Shown: one piece after another, positions 1-11,404 of the stretch
Layout: each line of letters starts with the position of its first letter
Position numbering within the stretch: the first letter of the stretch is position 1
Source: Acheta domesticus
Taxonomy: Eukaryota; Arthropoda; Insecta; Orthoptera; Gryllidae
NCBI GenBank assembly: GCA_031308135.1
Contig: JAHLJT010003656.1
Span: forward strand, 52,969,827 to 53,033,826
Direction: 5' to 3'
Length of the DNA: 64,000 bases
Notes under the pieces: generated by a model
The model's database searches: none
Seen by the model: the letters and a program-made list of their open reading frames with translations, nothing else
What the model was told of the DNA's origin: nothing
Position numbers and translations under genes: made by a program

Positions 1-24
1 GGTTGGTTATAAAAACTACTACAG

Positions 25-93
25 ATTGCAACCAGCTTCCTAAGGAACAGATTCAGGGACTGTCGGTGCCTCTACAATACTTTGCGCAAAATG
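25..93 (-). mobile_element. 3'-end scrap of the R4/Dong-like LINE
   Basis: Read on the - strand, this matches the 3' end of the LINE copies at 6.7, 10.8 and 21.0 kb: GCGCAAAGTATTGTAG, then a GGCACCGACAGTCCCT-like stretch and the CTCCTTAGGTAGCTGGTTGC-like stretch, with a few substitutions. Similarity stops near 93. Confidence 0.7.
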
Positions 94-1017
94 TGAAACA
101 GTTTTGATTTTCACAGACAAAATGCAAATATTTAGTTATGTTAATCCGCAATTTCTGTTCTCTGTTGTTACGACTATATTCGCACACTCAGAGCGTCACT
201 TCTAACGACACAGCAGACGTGATGCGACCAGGAAGAAAGAATATTCTATATTCAAATGTGACACTTCAGAACAGACAACGTTTGCTCCTCCAGGGCCCAA
301 TATTTCACACACTCCACCGCACCTTTCTTACTGCTGCATGCACTAGCTATATAATATCGCCTTAAAATTTTGCATTAGGAAAGTAAAATTCGGTATTGCA
401 TACACTTGTTCATGACCTTTCATGTTCAAAATCTTATAAAATGTCTATAGGATGAAAATATATCAAGAGTTTTTAAAAAATCTAATTGAAAGTTGCAAAA
501 AGAAATGAAAATTTTAAAACAAAAACAAAGACACTTTCACTTACGAAACATTGACCGTAACAATAAATCAAAATGCGTAATAACTAGAAATGAAAACTAA
601 TTGATTTCTGAACGATATTATAAGTTCCGCTGTAATTAAACTACAATTTTACACTAATTTATCTTTGAAGTAAGCTCGAAGACCGGCATATTCGTCGTCT
701 TCCAACCAGTAATAGGAAGCAGTTTATTTTGTCAGCAATTCTATAAAATCATATCTGTAGTTCGTTTGCAGAAGCAAATACGTTGTTCATTATTCGGGAA
801 CAAGCATTTTTAGTTTTTCACTGTTACCAACCACTCTTATTATTATCTTCACGGCTTTATAGAGTAAACGAATGAGGTAGGAATTCAGGAGCTCAAGAAA
901 ATGTGCCCAGATTAAGCTTCTCCCTCACACGTCTCAGACAGTTGTCAGTATTATTACGTTGAATAACATAAAACAAATGAGATAAAAAATGTAATCAAGC
1001 CCAGACCTGCGTTCACT
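94..1017. other. AT-rich DNA with no recognisable gene
   Basis: Only short chance reading frames (longest 75 codons at 138-365) with no recognisable motif. No clear repeat ends were seen. Confidence 0.6.
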
Positions 1018-1350
1018 GACGACTCAATTTCCCCCGAAGGAGTTCGGCGAGCGGTGCCTGCGCGAGGAGCCAAGGCTTTTGTGGGGGGGCGGGGGGCGGC
1101 GGCCCACGCCGCGGTGGGTTGGGCCTGGCGGGGCCGTGCCGTGCCGTGCCGGTGACAAAGGCGCCGAAGTCATAATCAATATCAATCGCTGCCTCTATAA
1201 TTACGGCGCGGCCGAGACGCGCGCCGTACACGCCCCCCCGCCTCCCGTAATAAATTGACACATTCCCTTCCGCCGCGCCGCGCCGCGCCGCCCGCCCGGG
1301 CCCGGCCCCGCTGGCAACGGCCGCGCGCTGCACGCGTGTGGTGAACTTAG
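1018..1350. other. GC-rich, CpG-rich island
   Basis: An abrupt block of G/C runs (GGGGGGGCGGGG), GCCGC repeats and CpG-dense sequence in AT-rich surroundings. Frames through it are low-complexity and not credible as protein. It may be a regulatory CpG island; no gene start was identified next to it. Confidence 0.5.
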
Positions 1351-2089
1351 GCCCCGACGCACTGCCCACTCTTAAGGAGAGTGTTCTTCAGAAGGACGAT
1401 TTTTACCCACGTACAGCCCTTGCTTTCAAATGGACGGCCTCTCATTCGTTTCAGGCAGTGGTGTCAAGGTCTCCTACTGGTGGCAGTGGCACGCCTCGCG
1501 GCACCATATCATGCCGCGAGCATCTCTGCGCCACTAGTGTCGGGAAAGGAAACTATTAGTAACTCCGCTGTTTTACAATAGTGATGGCGTTGTCTCTTAC
1601 GGCGGGGTTATGAACTGCGTGGAGAGGCGATTTTGTCGTGGCACTCGTGCCACGGACTCCAGCTCGTGGCATCGACCTTGACAACATTCGTTTAAGGTAT
1701 GTCGTTTACTTCCTTCAAAACCTGGTAGACCCCTTAGCGACGTTTTGACGCATTTCATACAGAATTCCAACAGAAAACCGTTTCATACAGATCGTGTATG
1801 CGCGACTTTTGGCTTTTATAATACTTCTAGTTTACGATCTTGAAGTTTCTGTACAGAAACTTAAGAGAATCTGTGCAAAAAAGTACCGGCCTTATGAGTA
1901 CATTGGGCCTCCTCTTTACCGATTTTTATTTTGTTCTCTCGTGACGCTCGCTTCTGTTATGAAAAACGAAAATGATGTCGTAGAATATTTTGAGTCCTGT
2001 ACCTAACACATTATTCATACTAAAGGACACCTTTGACAGTGGACGATATTACGAACAAACTCGAAAGCACATGTCCAAAATTGAACAAA
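1351..2089. other. Unclassified non-coding DNA
   Basis: No recognisable protein. A short inverted repeat (GTGGCA CTC GTGCCAC type) lies at about 1638-1655. Confidence 0.4.
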
Positions 2090-2345
2090 AAATATTGTGT
2101 CTGTTCACCAATGATATATACGTATACTAGCGTACCCATGCGAGAACTCTCGCATGTTAAATCCCACCCTTTCCCTATCCATATGTCTATCCGTTCCATA
2201 AAGGAGAGGAACTACTAATGTACTTACAGAATATCAAACAAAATAACAATGCAATTGATGTTTGAAACAAATTTTCAATTTAAGTTTATTCAACATTATG
2301 GAGAGATGTACTTGGAACAATTCAACTTCTTTAAAAACATTTGAA
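2090..2345 (+). repeat. Member 1 of a diverged direct repeat pair
   Basis: Shares with 3105-3345 the ordered blocks GCGTACCC, GAGAACTC, CGCATGTTA and CAATGCAATT, then TTTTCAAT and a TTCAACATTATGGAGA-like end. The copies are about 1 kb apart and diverged, so this looks like an old interspersed or tandemly duplicated repeat. Confidence 0.55.
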
Positions 2346-3104
2346 GAAATTTTTCAATCTTCCTTGAGAGTTAGCTTTTCGCTTTCCTTGATAGTCAAAT
2401 AATAGAAACGGTTTTTACTCTTGAGAAAGCCAAGTAAAGTAGTGCGAAAATACCGGATCAGGCAAGAACAGACCTACTCATTGCAATATTATTTAACTTT
2501 CCTTGATTTGTTATGAAGAACCGAGTGGGTTTTGGAGAGTCAGGGTGCCAGCTTGCTGGGATGAGAAAATTGAAAAATTGTTTGTTTACTAAAAAGTATT
2601 TAATTATTTTCTGCGTCCTTACGTACCTCAAGAAAAACAATTCCGAGCCAAAAAATAATCAAACTAATGTTTTCACCCTTGAGTACTAAATACCATTTGT
2701 TATCATTAGAAACAATTTAGTAGGCATTAGTAAGCCCACTTCGGTACATGGGAATGTTGCTCAAACTATGTTTGCATTTTTAATATCTTAACGAACCGAC
2801 ACCTTGAGTTTAATATCAAACGGAATGATATCAAACAATATGAGTTTGCAGTTGGGCGTTGGTGTACATACTTCCAGATACCGCGAACATTTAAATCGTG
2901 CGTTTGGACTGCGATCGTTGGCAGTTGTCGGGTGACTTGCATTATTCTTTGTATAATTTTAAATTTAGTTGTTTTTTAATTGATTAACGTAGTATTGTAG
3001 GCTAGCGCGTTTTGATTTTTGTTTTCCATTTATTTCAAGCTATTTTACTTTAGCTACTTTAAAAGGTTTTTTCTTTGTGTTGTGCCATAGCACAAGTATT
3101 CCCC

Positions 3105-3345
3105 TACTACCACTGCGTACCCGAGTGAGAACTCGCGCATGTTAGACCCCACACTCATCTCTATCCTTCTATTTTCATTCTAAGAGGGAAAGTAGTTAAC
3201 GAAACGTGTTTATTTGTTTAAAATTTATAAAGGTAACTTGCAATGTACTAACACAATTACAAATAAAAATAAAAAACAATGCAATTAATGTGTAAAAGAA
3301 ATTTTCAATAAAAACTTATTCAATATCATGGAGAATGATATTGGG
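3105..3345 (+). repeat. Member 2 of a diverged direct repeat pair
   Basis: Same block order as 2090-2345 with substitutions and small indels. No coding potential. Confidence 0.55.
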
Positions 3346-3599
3346 ATGATAATGGAAGAAAGGTTTTGCAAACATTTATACTTGTGTTACCAGTCTCCAG
3401 TCGGTATTCATAAATGCACCCTTACCTATTTCCTGAACCGTTCTTTGGTCGACGACGTTTATCAGAATGATGTGTACGTAATCCATTTAAGTAGTGATTT
3501 TTCAGATCAAAATTTACTAATGTCCAAGAATTTTCTTTCCTCTTGGATTCCGTAATCTTACTTAAAAATTTGCGAGTACAGGAGCAGTCGAGATTTTAG

Positions 3600-4215
3600 A
3601 ATGTAAATTTGAATCGCAATTTACGCAAAAACTACTAGTTTTTCCAAAAAATGGTACATGACCTTATTTGAAGTGCTAATTTTGTACAACCGACTTTGTC
3701 CGAGGCAAAAATCTCTATCTTCAATTTTGCAGTTTTTAAACAGTATTTTGCAATTTTCGAAAAATTGGGCCTATCAACGAAAATGATACCTACGTCATTC
3801 CCTTAAAATTTCTTCGCACTACTCAACAATAAAATATAATAAAAAAATTTCAAGCCATTTTCTTTTAACTTTAAAAATCTCAAAATGAGCTTCATGTAAA
3901 GTACCCTCAAATACTAAAATATCGGTTTCAAACTCAAGAAGCCTTGAGACGAGTAAAAACGATCGGGGAATATCAATTTTGAACAAAATCTGCCGAACGG
4001 TTTAGGCGCTAGACTTGACCACAGACGGACGTTTTGCCGTCAATCCATTTTGCATTATCAAGAAGCAACAAATCACGAATTTTGACCTCACCACGGGATA
4101 GAGGATTTTTTTTATAAATTTAGCAACAGGTTTTATCCACTTTTTCGTTACCAGACCCCTGCTATAAGAGTTTTCTGGCGAAAATTCCCCGTTTTCCGGC
4201 GCACGATTACATAAC
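3600..4215 (-). mobile_element. Degenerate copy of the CGTATACG-TIR element (minus orientation)
   Basis: Matches the minus-oriented element at 11872-13549 in block order: a GATAGAGATTTTT-like block reversed, CATGTAAAGTACC, CGGGGAATATCAATTTTG, a GGTTTAGGCGCTAG-like block and GCAACAGGTTTTATCCAC. It ends at GATTACATAACTTTC, the inner edge of the family terminus. Strongly diverged and non-coding. Confidence 0.55.
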
Positions 4216-5085
4216 TTTCTCTTCTTACGAAGTATTCGTAGGGTCAGAAAGCAAAAATCTTCTAACACGTGGTGTAGCCAGAAACCCTCTTTTGTGGGTC
4301 CTTGATACCGAAAAACCAATTGAAAGGAAAACGTCCGTCTGTCTGTCCATCTATGAACACTGCTAGCGCCTAAACAATATGTACGATTTCTTCCAAAATG
4401 GATATTCCCCGGTCGATCATATTCTAGTCGAAGCTTTGAGATTTTGAAAAAGATTCTTTAAAATTTGGGGTACTTTATACGAAGTACCCGGGGATTTTCA
4501 AAATTTTCTCAAAAACGGATCCAAATTTTGTCATTAAATTTCTTGTATGAATAGAGTAAAATACATTTATTAACATGGCATAGGTCCGATTTTCACGGAT
4601 AACACTGAATTTTCGAAAATTGTTAAAGTTTGAATTTTTTCGGCGTCTTTCTCCTTCTACAAAATTGCAGATAGAGATTTGTAAAAATTATTATATTTGT
4701 GAGTGTAAGTGCTTCAAATAACTTCAAATAAAGTATTTTGAAAACTCAAACATTTTCTGTGAAAATGAGTTTTAAATTTCGCATTTTAGTAGTGCTAAAA
4801 CGCCTTTTTCTCTTAAATGGCACATAATTTTTAAAAGAAAATTGCCATTTACGGCTAGGTTTTTGTGTTCTTTAGTATTCTAAAATTAACATTTTTGTTC
4901 TACCAATAGGAAACCGAAAAATTAAGAAAATGACAAAAAAATGTACTTTTGGCGGTGATAGATGGTAGCTGGGAAGAAAGAGTATGTGGCAATTCCGAAT
5001 AGCTAGCGAAAACCCAAGGAAATAGAAAACTAATACGAGAAAGTCTGTGCCATTCTGTAGCTCCACTAGTTTGATACAGCATTCC
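4216..5085 (+). mobile_element. Copy of the CGTATACG-TIR element (plus orientation), head-to-head with the previous copy
   Basis: Begins inside the family at CTAACACGTGGTGTAGCC, continues through the (GTCTGTCC) stretch and GGATATTCCCCGGTCGAT, and ends in the segment that is the reverse complement of 11985-12400 (for example GGCAATTCCGAATAGCTAGC). It lacks the outer terminus. It abuts the minus-oriented copy, so the pair forms a large imperfect inverted repeat. Confidence 0.6.
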
Positions 5086-5186
5086 GGGTACTTGTTATAC
5101 TTAAAAGATTTCAATGATTTTACCTACACATTCTTTTTAAAAATTGGTGCGAGATTGGATGGCTCTGTTAATCAGATTATATACGA

Positions 5187-5860
5187 GGGTTGGGGCAGAA
5201 GTCATGGCAACTACTTTTTTGTGAGAATAAGAGTAGGGGTGGAAAATTTCAAATATACACATGAAAGGACAAGGTATAAACTAAGTGCTACGACATTTAT
5301 CAACACACAAAAATTGAATTTATCGTATTTTAAATGACCGTACTCGTTTCATGTTCAAAGGCATTTTAGAGAACACGACTTCACAAATTCGAAAAGCATT
5401 ACATACCCTTTCTAAAGGCCTGATTAGGTACATGCTCGATAACCGCACATCACATTGATCCGCACACTCACAGGCCGTCATGTGCGTTGCTGATCACTGG
5501 TTGCTGCACACTTTTGCACAAACTCTCCTGCGCATCTCGCGGCTGTCCGGTATGAAAGGGCGTTACTCTGTGAGCCTCCACGAATTCCCTGTCACATTCT
5601 CGAGTATTCCATTCATGATGAACGACTCTCTTAGAGTAAGACCGCTCCTGGAAAAATGTTAAATTCACCTCTCACGGCGGTAGACGGACACCTGATTTCA
5701 AGTTGCTCTATGTGCTAATAGAGACACTTGCAGAGCTATCTGTTGATGTAAACACACCCTACTGCAGCATATCTTTCAAGTTACAAATACAATTTTGCGA
5801 ACCGATAACATTTCTTTTAGAAAAATATTAGTTTTAATTACTTCTGCCCCAATCCTGGTA
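5187..5860 (-). mobile_element. Decayed mariner-like element
   Basis: The ends GGTTGGGGCAGAAGTCATG (5187) and the inverted ATTACTTCTGCCCCAATCC (about 5838-5858) are matching terminal inverted repeats of a mariner type. Inside, the - strand frame 5468-5668 contains QERSY, NTRECDREFVEAH and a short remainder that look like the N-terminal DNA-binding part of a mariner transposase. The DDE/D catalytic part is absent. The element is about 0.67 kb, against roughly 1.3 kb for an intact mariner. Confidence 0.55.
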
Positions 5861-6099
5861 TTATTGCTGATTTTTTTTGATGGGGTGATTAGAAAGATTC
5901 TTTAAAATTTTCCACTATCTATAGGCTATTGATACAAATTAGTGATGACTTTGCCATTATTGATAATGAAAGTAAAATCTAAACAATAAATCTAGTTGTT
6001 TTCCACTTCATGAATAAAGATTAGGTTAGAATGACAGTTATTAATAGTCTGGAGAATGTTTGTTAATTTCTGAATTGGTATAATACAAACATACACTTT

Positions 6100-6100
<1 letters not shown>

Positions 6101-6149
<49 letters not shown>
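6101..6149 (+). repeat. (TAA)n microsatellite at the 5' junction of LINE copy 1
   Basis: About 16 uninterrupted TAA units lie directly against the truncated 5' end of LINE copy 1. This fits target-specific insertion into TAA repeats. Confidence 0.9.
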
Positions 6150-6150
<1 letters not shown>

Positions 6151-6778
6151 TGATCATATTGTCTCAGCTTGTCCAATCCAAAGACCGAATACCTTAAAAG
6201 ACATGACAGGGTGTGTAGCTACCTCCACTGGCAGATGTGTACCGCACTCGAAGTTCCAAACACATGCTCCAAGTGATACGAACACTCACCGAAACCGGTG
6301 ACGTCTGTGGGATTGTGTACGATATTGTACGACCAACAAATTCAAACTGATCGCACGATAGCGGCAAACAAACCGGATATAGTTATCCGGGATTTGGCGA
6401 AAAAATCGTGTTTACTAATCGATGTTGCTGTACCTTGCGATCAAAACGTCGTTACCAAGGAGGCAGAGAAACGTCTTAAATACAAGAGTTTGGAAATCGA
6501 GATCAGCCGAATGTGGGGCGGAAAAGCACAGGTCGTCCCGATAGTTATCGGAGCTCTGGGATTTGTTCCGGAAAATTTGAGTAAGAACTTGTCTAAACTC
6601 CCAGGTAATTCAAAAGACTGGGAAGTGCAAGAAATTGCTTTATTTGGAACAGCCCACATTTTGCGTAAAGTATTGTAGAGGCACTGATATTCACCGAATC
6701 TGCTCCTTAGCTGGTTGCAACCTGGAGTAGATTTTAAATTCAGCCGACTCATAAGATCTTTAGTCGTGATGTAATGGA
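6150..6778 (+). mobile_element. R4/Dong-like LINE copy 1, 5'-truncated
   Basis: Begins inside the open reading frame just after the CCHC knuckle (TTGATCATATTGTCTCAGC), keeps the restriction-like endonuclease domain and 3' UTR, and ends GTCGTGATGTAATGGAAT directly against (TAA)n. Both ends lie in TAA repeats. It is about 0.63 kb, against about 4.1 kb for copy 2. Confidence 0.8.
6298..6678 (+). pseudogene. LINE restriction-like endonuclease domain fragment
   Basis: 126-codon open frame with QTDRTIAANKPDIVIRDL, LLIDVAVPCD, VVTKEAEKRLKYKSLE and a C-terminal GTAHILRKVL. The PD...D...K arrangement is that of PD-(D/E)XK restriction-like endonucleases found C-terminal to the reverse transcriptase in R2/R4/Dong-type LINEs. 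They nick the insertion site. Here it is a fragment without reverse transcriptase and not expected to be active on its own. Confidence 0.75.
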
Positions 6779-6823
6779 ATAATAATAATAATAATAATAA
6801 TAATATAATAATAATAATAATAA
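6779..6823 (+). repeat. (TAA)n microsatellite between LINE copies 1 and 2
   Basis: TAA units with one ATA interruption serve at once as the 3' tail of copy 1 and the 5' junction of copy 2, which begins CAACAACAACAACTCCACC. Confidence 0.9.
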
Positions 6824-7866
6824 CAACAACAACTCCACCTAGGGAGTACACGACCTTGCAGTTGGTGGTGGAGCTTGAGCACCCCCATGAGCCTTAAAGC
6901 TAAGTCAGTGGTAGCCTAGCTACCGGTAGGACCTCCCATGCTGAATAGGTTGAAGGTGAGGGGTCAGAGGAAGAAGTACTCCATTTTGAGGAGAGTGGGA
7001 AGTAAGTAGAGAGGGAAGGGTCATGAACCTTTGGATTTCCTGTTGTCGGCCCATAGAGGGTATTGGAGAGAAACTGGGTTGGCATACCAGGCCACTGATT
7101 AGTGTGGAGGCCCGAACCTTGCATTAGCAAGCGAAGGAGGCTGCCTTCAGCAGTCAGTGAAAATCCCGTAGGGTTAATAATGCCGACTGGCGATCGGAGG
7201 GACCCCTTGCTGGGCCCTGCGGGGGGATGCCCCGAGGCCACTATGGGTCGCAGTAACGGATGGCAGGAAACAACCCGAGGGTTAAGTGTGATCTGTGAAC
7301 TCGAACTTGCGTCCTGCGAATCTTCAATTCAAACCAATGTGCAAAATGGATAGAACAAGAAATGTAATGAATCTTAACGTGCCTTGTTCTACCAATGTCC
7401 CATACCTGCTCAGAAACCGAGCTAATGTCACCTTGTCGACGTCTGGCCATCCCACAGATGTTAGCCCAGGGATCCAGAACCGGCAGTAGCTCGAAGCCAT
7501 CGTCAGAGATAGACTCGGGATGAATTAAAAGAGGTGATGTGGTGCTTTTAATATGCAAAAGCGAAAAATGGGGGCTCAGAAATAGAAGTTTTCAAGGTAT
7601 GGAGAGAGCGGAACCCTGATATGAGACCTACCTTAGACTGAAAGAAGCTTGCCAGTCAACGACGATACATACTCAGCAGTGGAAAATTCACAGCAGAACA
7701 ACTTGCTGACATTGAGAGAAATGCGGAGAATGTACTTCGCTCGAACTATCCACATGACGAACATGTAGAACTTAAAAATGATGATCCCGCGGAAGGTTCA
7801 TCTCTTTTAAGTGAAACACACGTCAGTGGTAAAAATTCATCTGGCAATGAATTACACGATAAGGAC

Positions 7867-9246
7867 ATGATGCGAAATCTCCTTCGGTGCGAGATAGAAA
7901 GAGTTAGTCAACTTCCGTTTGAATCTCGCGAACCGTTGAGGAGATTATACGAAAATGCCAAAGCTAAAAGAGTGATAGAAACAGTGAATTCTGTCTTAAA
8001 TGAGGTGGTAGAGATCCCAGGCAAAGATCTAGATATTACTGAAATCAATCACATTATATATGCAACTGGATATCTAATATCTCAGATAATTTTGGGGCCA
8101 GCCAAGAACACCGACGGCCGACAGCAAAACAGAGTAAACAGCTCTGTACCGCCATGGGAAATATCACTCCTAGCTGAGGCATCTTCTAAATCAACGCACA
8201 CATCTAAAGTTCAACGAAAAATATTCAATGTTGAACAAAAATATCATATTGAAAATGTCACCAGCAGGCTAATGGTAGTTGAGCAGCTAAAAGAAAAAAT
8301 TCAAGCATGGGCTCAACGAATTAGACGTTACAAACGCAGAATAGATTTCCGTGTACAGAATCGGTTGTTTGAAACAGACGCGAAGAAATTCTATCGCAAT
8401 CTGACTCAGAAACCGAATGGCAATTCTGTCACTCCTTCAAAAGATGATGTCAAGGCATTTTGGGCAGCAATCAGGGAAGAAAGCAGATCCTACAACAATG
8501 ATGCATCTTGGCTTCAATCTGAAGTTGATGCTGCAAATGAACTTGTGGAAACAGTGGGAGATGTTCACGAATTCTCGGAAGAGGACCTCTTCCAAGCAAT
8601 TAAGAACATGGACAACTGGAAATCCCCCGGGATTGATAAGATCCAGATTTATTGGATTAAGAAACTAACAGCATTACATCCGAATCTAGCAAAGGCTATT
8701 AATAAAATTTTAGAAAATCCAAAGGAACTCGCGGAATGGCTCACACGCGGCATCACGTATCTGCTACACAAAGAGGGAGACAGCTCTTTGGCGAAGAACT
8801 ACAGGCCAATCACTTGTCTGCCAGTACTGTACAAAGTTGTAACTTCAGCCATAGCTGACAAAATGTATAGACATGTAGGGAAGAATCATCTAATGTTAGT
8901 TGTACAAAAAGGATGTCGTAAAGGTTCTTATGGCTGTAAGGAAATCGTGCTACTGAATAAAGTCATCTTGAGTGATGTAAAGAAACGAAAAATGAATTTG
9001 AGCATGGCTTGGATTGTCTACCAAAAAGCCTTTGATAGTGTACCACACGATTGGATTCTGAAGGCCTTGAAGATCTATCGATTTCATCCTAGACTTATTG
9101 AATTTTGCAAAGCTAGCATGAAGTCGTGGAGTACCAGGTTAATAATACAGAGCAGAAAGGAAGCAGTAGAAACAAGAAGTATTCAGATCAACAGGGGTAT
9201 TTTTCAAGAGATTCACTATCCCCTCTGCTGTTTTTCATTAGTTTGA
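7867..9246 (+). pseudogene. LINE ORF: N-terminal region and most of the reverse transcriptase
   Basis: 459 open codons. Residues 1-200 are the family-specific N-terminal region. The reverse transcriptase follows, with NMDNWKSPGIDKIQIYWIKK, YRPITCLPVLYKV, RKGSYGCKEIVLLNK and the domain-3 motif YQKAFDSVPHDWIL, where the first catalytic Asp sits. The frame continues open upstream to about 7660 without a start codon, so 7867 is not the true start. A frameshift near 9205 ends it: the neighbouring frame (9126-9323) carries the continuing GDSLSPLLFF-type motif (here RDSLSPLLFF). Confidence 0.8.
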
Positions 9247-9300
9247 TACCTCTATCTAGACATCTGACTTTGGTTACAAGCTCCATGGTGATGAAAGGCC

Positions 9301-9795
9301 ATGTGTTTGTTTTACACGTATGATCTGAAAGTGTTTACTAAGAATGAAGCTATTATCTTCCAAATGCTGTCTGTCGTGAATGACATTAGCAATGACATCT
9401 GCATGAAGTTTGGTCTTGACAAATGTGCAAAGGTCAATTTAAAAAGAGGCAAACTGACAACGTCAGAGAGCATTGAAGTTGATATGCACACTGTGATTCA
9501 AGATCTTCAGCCAAGTAAAACATACAAATATCTGGGCATTGAAGAATGTGAGACAATCTCGAACGACACAATGAAAGAGAGAATTTGCAAGGACTATTAC
9601 AGAAGAGTGAGACTTGTCCTGCAGTCTGCTCTGAACTCCAGGAATAAAATATCTGCAATTGGTAGACTTGCGGTGCCTGTAGTAGAGTACAGTTCCGGAC
9701 TGGTGGACTGGACTGAGCAAGAAATCCGCATCATGGATAGAAAAACCAGAAAACTGCTAACAATGCATCATGTCGCCCACCCTCGAGCTGATTAG
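9301..9795 (+). pseudogene. LINE ORF: reverse transcriptase palm end and thumb
   Basis: Continues the reverse transcriptase after the frameshifted stretch. The catalytic [FY]xDD box reads YTYD within LFYTYDLKVFTKNE, so one of the two adjacent Asp residues is lost. It is followed by KTYKYLGIEE and the WTEQEIRIMDRKTRKLLTMH thumb. A stop and frameshift at HPRAD end it. Confidence 0.75.
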
Positions 9796-9874
9796 ATAGA
9801 CCTTATGTGTCACGTAAGGAAGGAGAAGAGGCCTCAGATAAATTGAAGCCTCCTGGCATAATGCAATAGTTGGA

Positions 9875-10426
9875 ATGGGAAAGTATGTAGTCAGTCATCA
9901 AGATGACCCTCTAATGAGGCAGGTCATGAAATATGACCGAAGAATAGGAAACAGAAGCATTGTTAGTGTAGCAAAAAGCTTTGCAAAGAAAACTAAGCAA
10001 GACACGTCAAATAACACAGGCACTGAACTTCAGGTACTACTAAACATGAAATGTGAGACACAAAAAATGTTAAAGAACTCGTGGAGGGACAAACCCCTCC
10101 AAGGACAATATCTAAAAAGAATGGACAAGGTGCAGATCAATAAAGATCAATCATTTATGTGGCTTAAAAGGGGAAGAATGAAGCCAGAATCCGAAGCACT
10201 TGCAATAGCTGCCCAAGATCAGGCCTTGAGAACACATTATAATAAAGCGGTTCTCAAAATTTCCCAAGATGATAAATGCCGCATTTGTCAAGGACACGTA
10301 GAAACCATTGATCATATTGACTCAGCTTGTCCAATCCTAGCAAAGACCTCCACTGGCAGATCTGTACCGCCCTCGAAGTTCCAAACACATGCCTCAAGTG
10401 GTACGAACACTCACCAAAACCGGTGA
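9875..10426 (+). pseudogene. LINE ORF: region after the reverse transcriptase and CCHC zinc knuckle
   Basis: Carries SFMWLKRGRMKPESEALAIA and CRICQGHVETIDHIDSAC, the CX2CX8HX4C knuckle found between reverse transcriptase and endonuclease in RLE-type LINEs. Compared with copies 1 and 5, about 35 bases are missing near 10345, which shifts the frame before the endonuclease. Confidence 0.75.
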
Positions 10427-10839
10427 CGTCTGTTGGATTGTGTACAATATTGTACGACCAACAAATTCAAACGGATCGCACGATAGCACCAAACAAATCG
10501 GATATTGTTATCCGGGTTTTTGAGAAAAATTCGTATCTACTTGTGGATGTTGCTGTGCTTTGCGATCAAAATGTCGTAACCAAGGAGGCAGAGAAACTTC
10601 TTAAATACAAGAGTTTGGAAATTGAGATCAGCCGAATGTGGGGCGTAAAAGCACATGTCGTCCCTATAGTTATCGGAGCTCTGAGATTTGTTCCGCAAAA
10701 TTTGTGTAAGAACTTGGCTAAACTTTTAGGTCATTCAAAGGACTGGGAAGTGCAAGAAATTGCTTTATTTGGCACAGCTCACATTTTGCGCAAAGTATTG
10801 TGGAGGCACCGACAGTCCCTAGATCTGGTCCTTAGGTAG
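10327..10839 (+). pseudogene. LINE ORF: restriction-like endonuclease domain of copy 2
   Basis: Contains QTDRTIAPNKSDIVIRVF, LLVDVAVLCD, VVTKEAEKLLKYKSLE and GTAHILRKVL. The usual PD at the start of the nuclease motif is changed to SD, so a catalytic-site residue context is altered. It is out of frame with the preceding CCHC section. Confidence 0.75.
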
Positions 10840-10906
10840 CTGGTTGCAAACTGGAGTAGATTTTATAGTCAGCCGACTCATTACATCTGTAGTCGTGATA
10901 TGGAGC

Positions 10907-10945
10907 AATAATAATAATAATAATAATAATTATAATAATAATAAT
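10907..10945 (+). repeat. (TAA)n microsatellite between LINE copies 2 and 3
   Basis: About 13 TAA units with one TTA interruption; 3' tail of copy 2 and 5' junction of copy 3. Confidence 0.9.
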
Positions 10946-11403
10946 AGACTGAACACGAAATTCGTATCATGGATCGAAAAAATAGCAAACAAACCGGATA
11001 TTGTTATCCGGGATTTTGAGAAAAAATCGTGTCTACTTGTGGATATTGCTATGCCTTGCGATCAAAATGTCGTAACCAAGGAGGCAGAGAAACTTCTTAA
11101 ATACAAGAGTTTGGTAATTGAGATCAGCCGAATGTGGGGCGTAAAAGCACATGTCGTCTCCTATATTTATCGGAGCTCTGAGATTTGTTCCGCAAAATTT
11201 GTGTAAGAATTTGACTAAACTCCCAGGTAATTCAAAAGACTGGGAAGTACAAGAAATCGCATTGTTTGGAACAGCCCACATTTTGCGCAAAGTATTGTAG
11301 AAGCACCGACAATCCCTAGATCTTCTCCTTAGGTAGCTGGTTCCAACCTGGAGTAGATGTTGTATTCAGCCGACTCATAACATCTTTAGTCGTGATTTAG
11401 TGA

Positions 11404-11404
<1 letters not shown>
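10946..11404 (+). mobile_element. R4/Dong-like LINE copy 3, truncated and internally deleted
   Basis: The first about 35 bases match the end of the reverse transcriptase (GAAATTCGTATCATGGATCG, equivalent to about 9711-9745). The sequence then jumps, at a run of A, straight to the endonuclease start (AGCAAACAAACCGGATATTG). The endonuclease remnant contains one-base indels, and the 3' UTR ends in (TAA)n. The CCHC region is completely missing. Confidence 0.8.

Larger units (their letters stand above)
6824..10906 (+). mobile_element. R4/Dong-like non-LTR retrotransposon copy 2, near full length but inactive
   Basis: About 4.1 kb, bounded by (TAA)n on both sides. Its order is a 5' region (6824 to about 7350), a single degraded ORF with an N-terminal region, reverse transcriptase, a CCHC zinc knuckle (CX2CX8HX4C) and a restriction-like endonuclease, then a 3' UTR of about 65 bases ending in a TAA tail. 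No apurinic endonuclease domain is seen, which fits the early-branching RLE-type LINEs. Dong of Bombyx is known to insert into TAA repeats. Several frameshifts and a damaged catalytic motif make this copy dead. The 5' region matches the 5' end of copy 4 base for base over long stretches. Confidence 0.85.

Noticed and set aside
1338..1581. Two overlapping frames of 66-73 codons
   Set aside because: No domain, no splice context and no conservation evidence.
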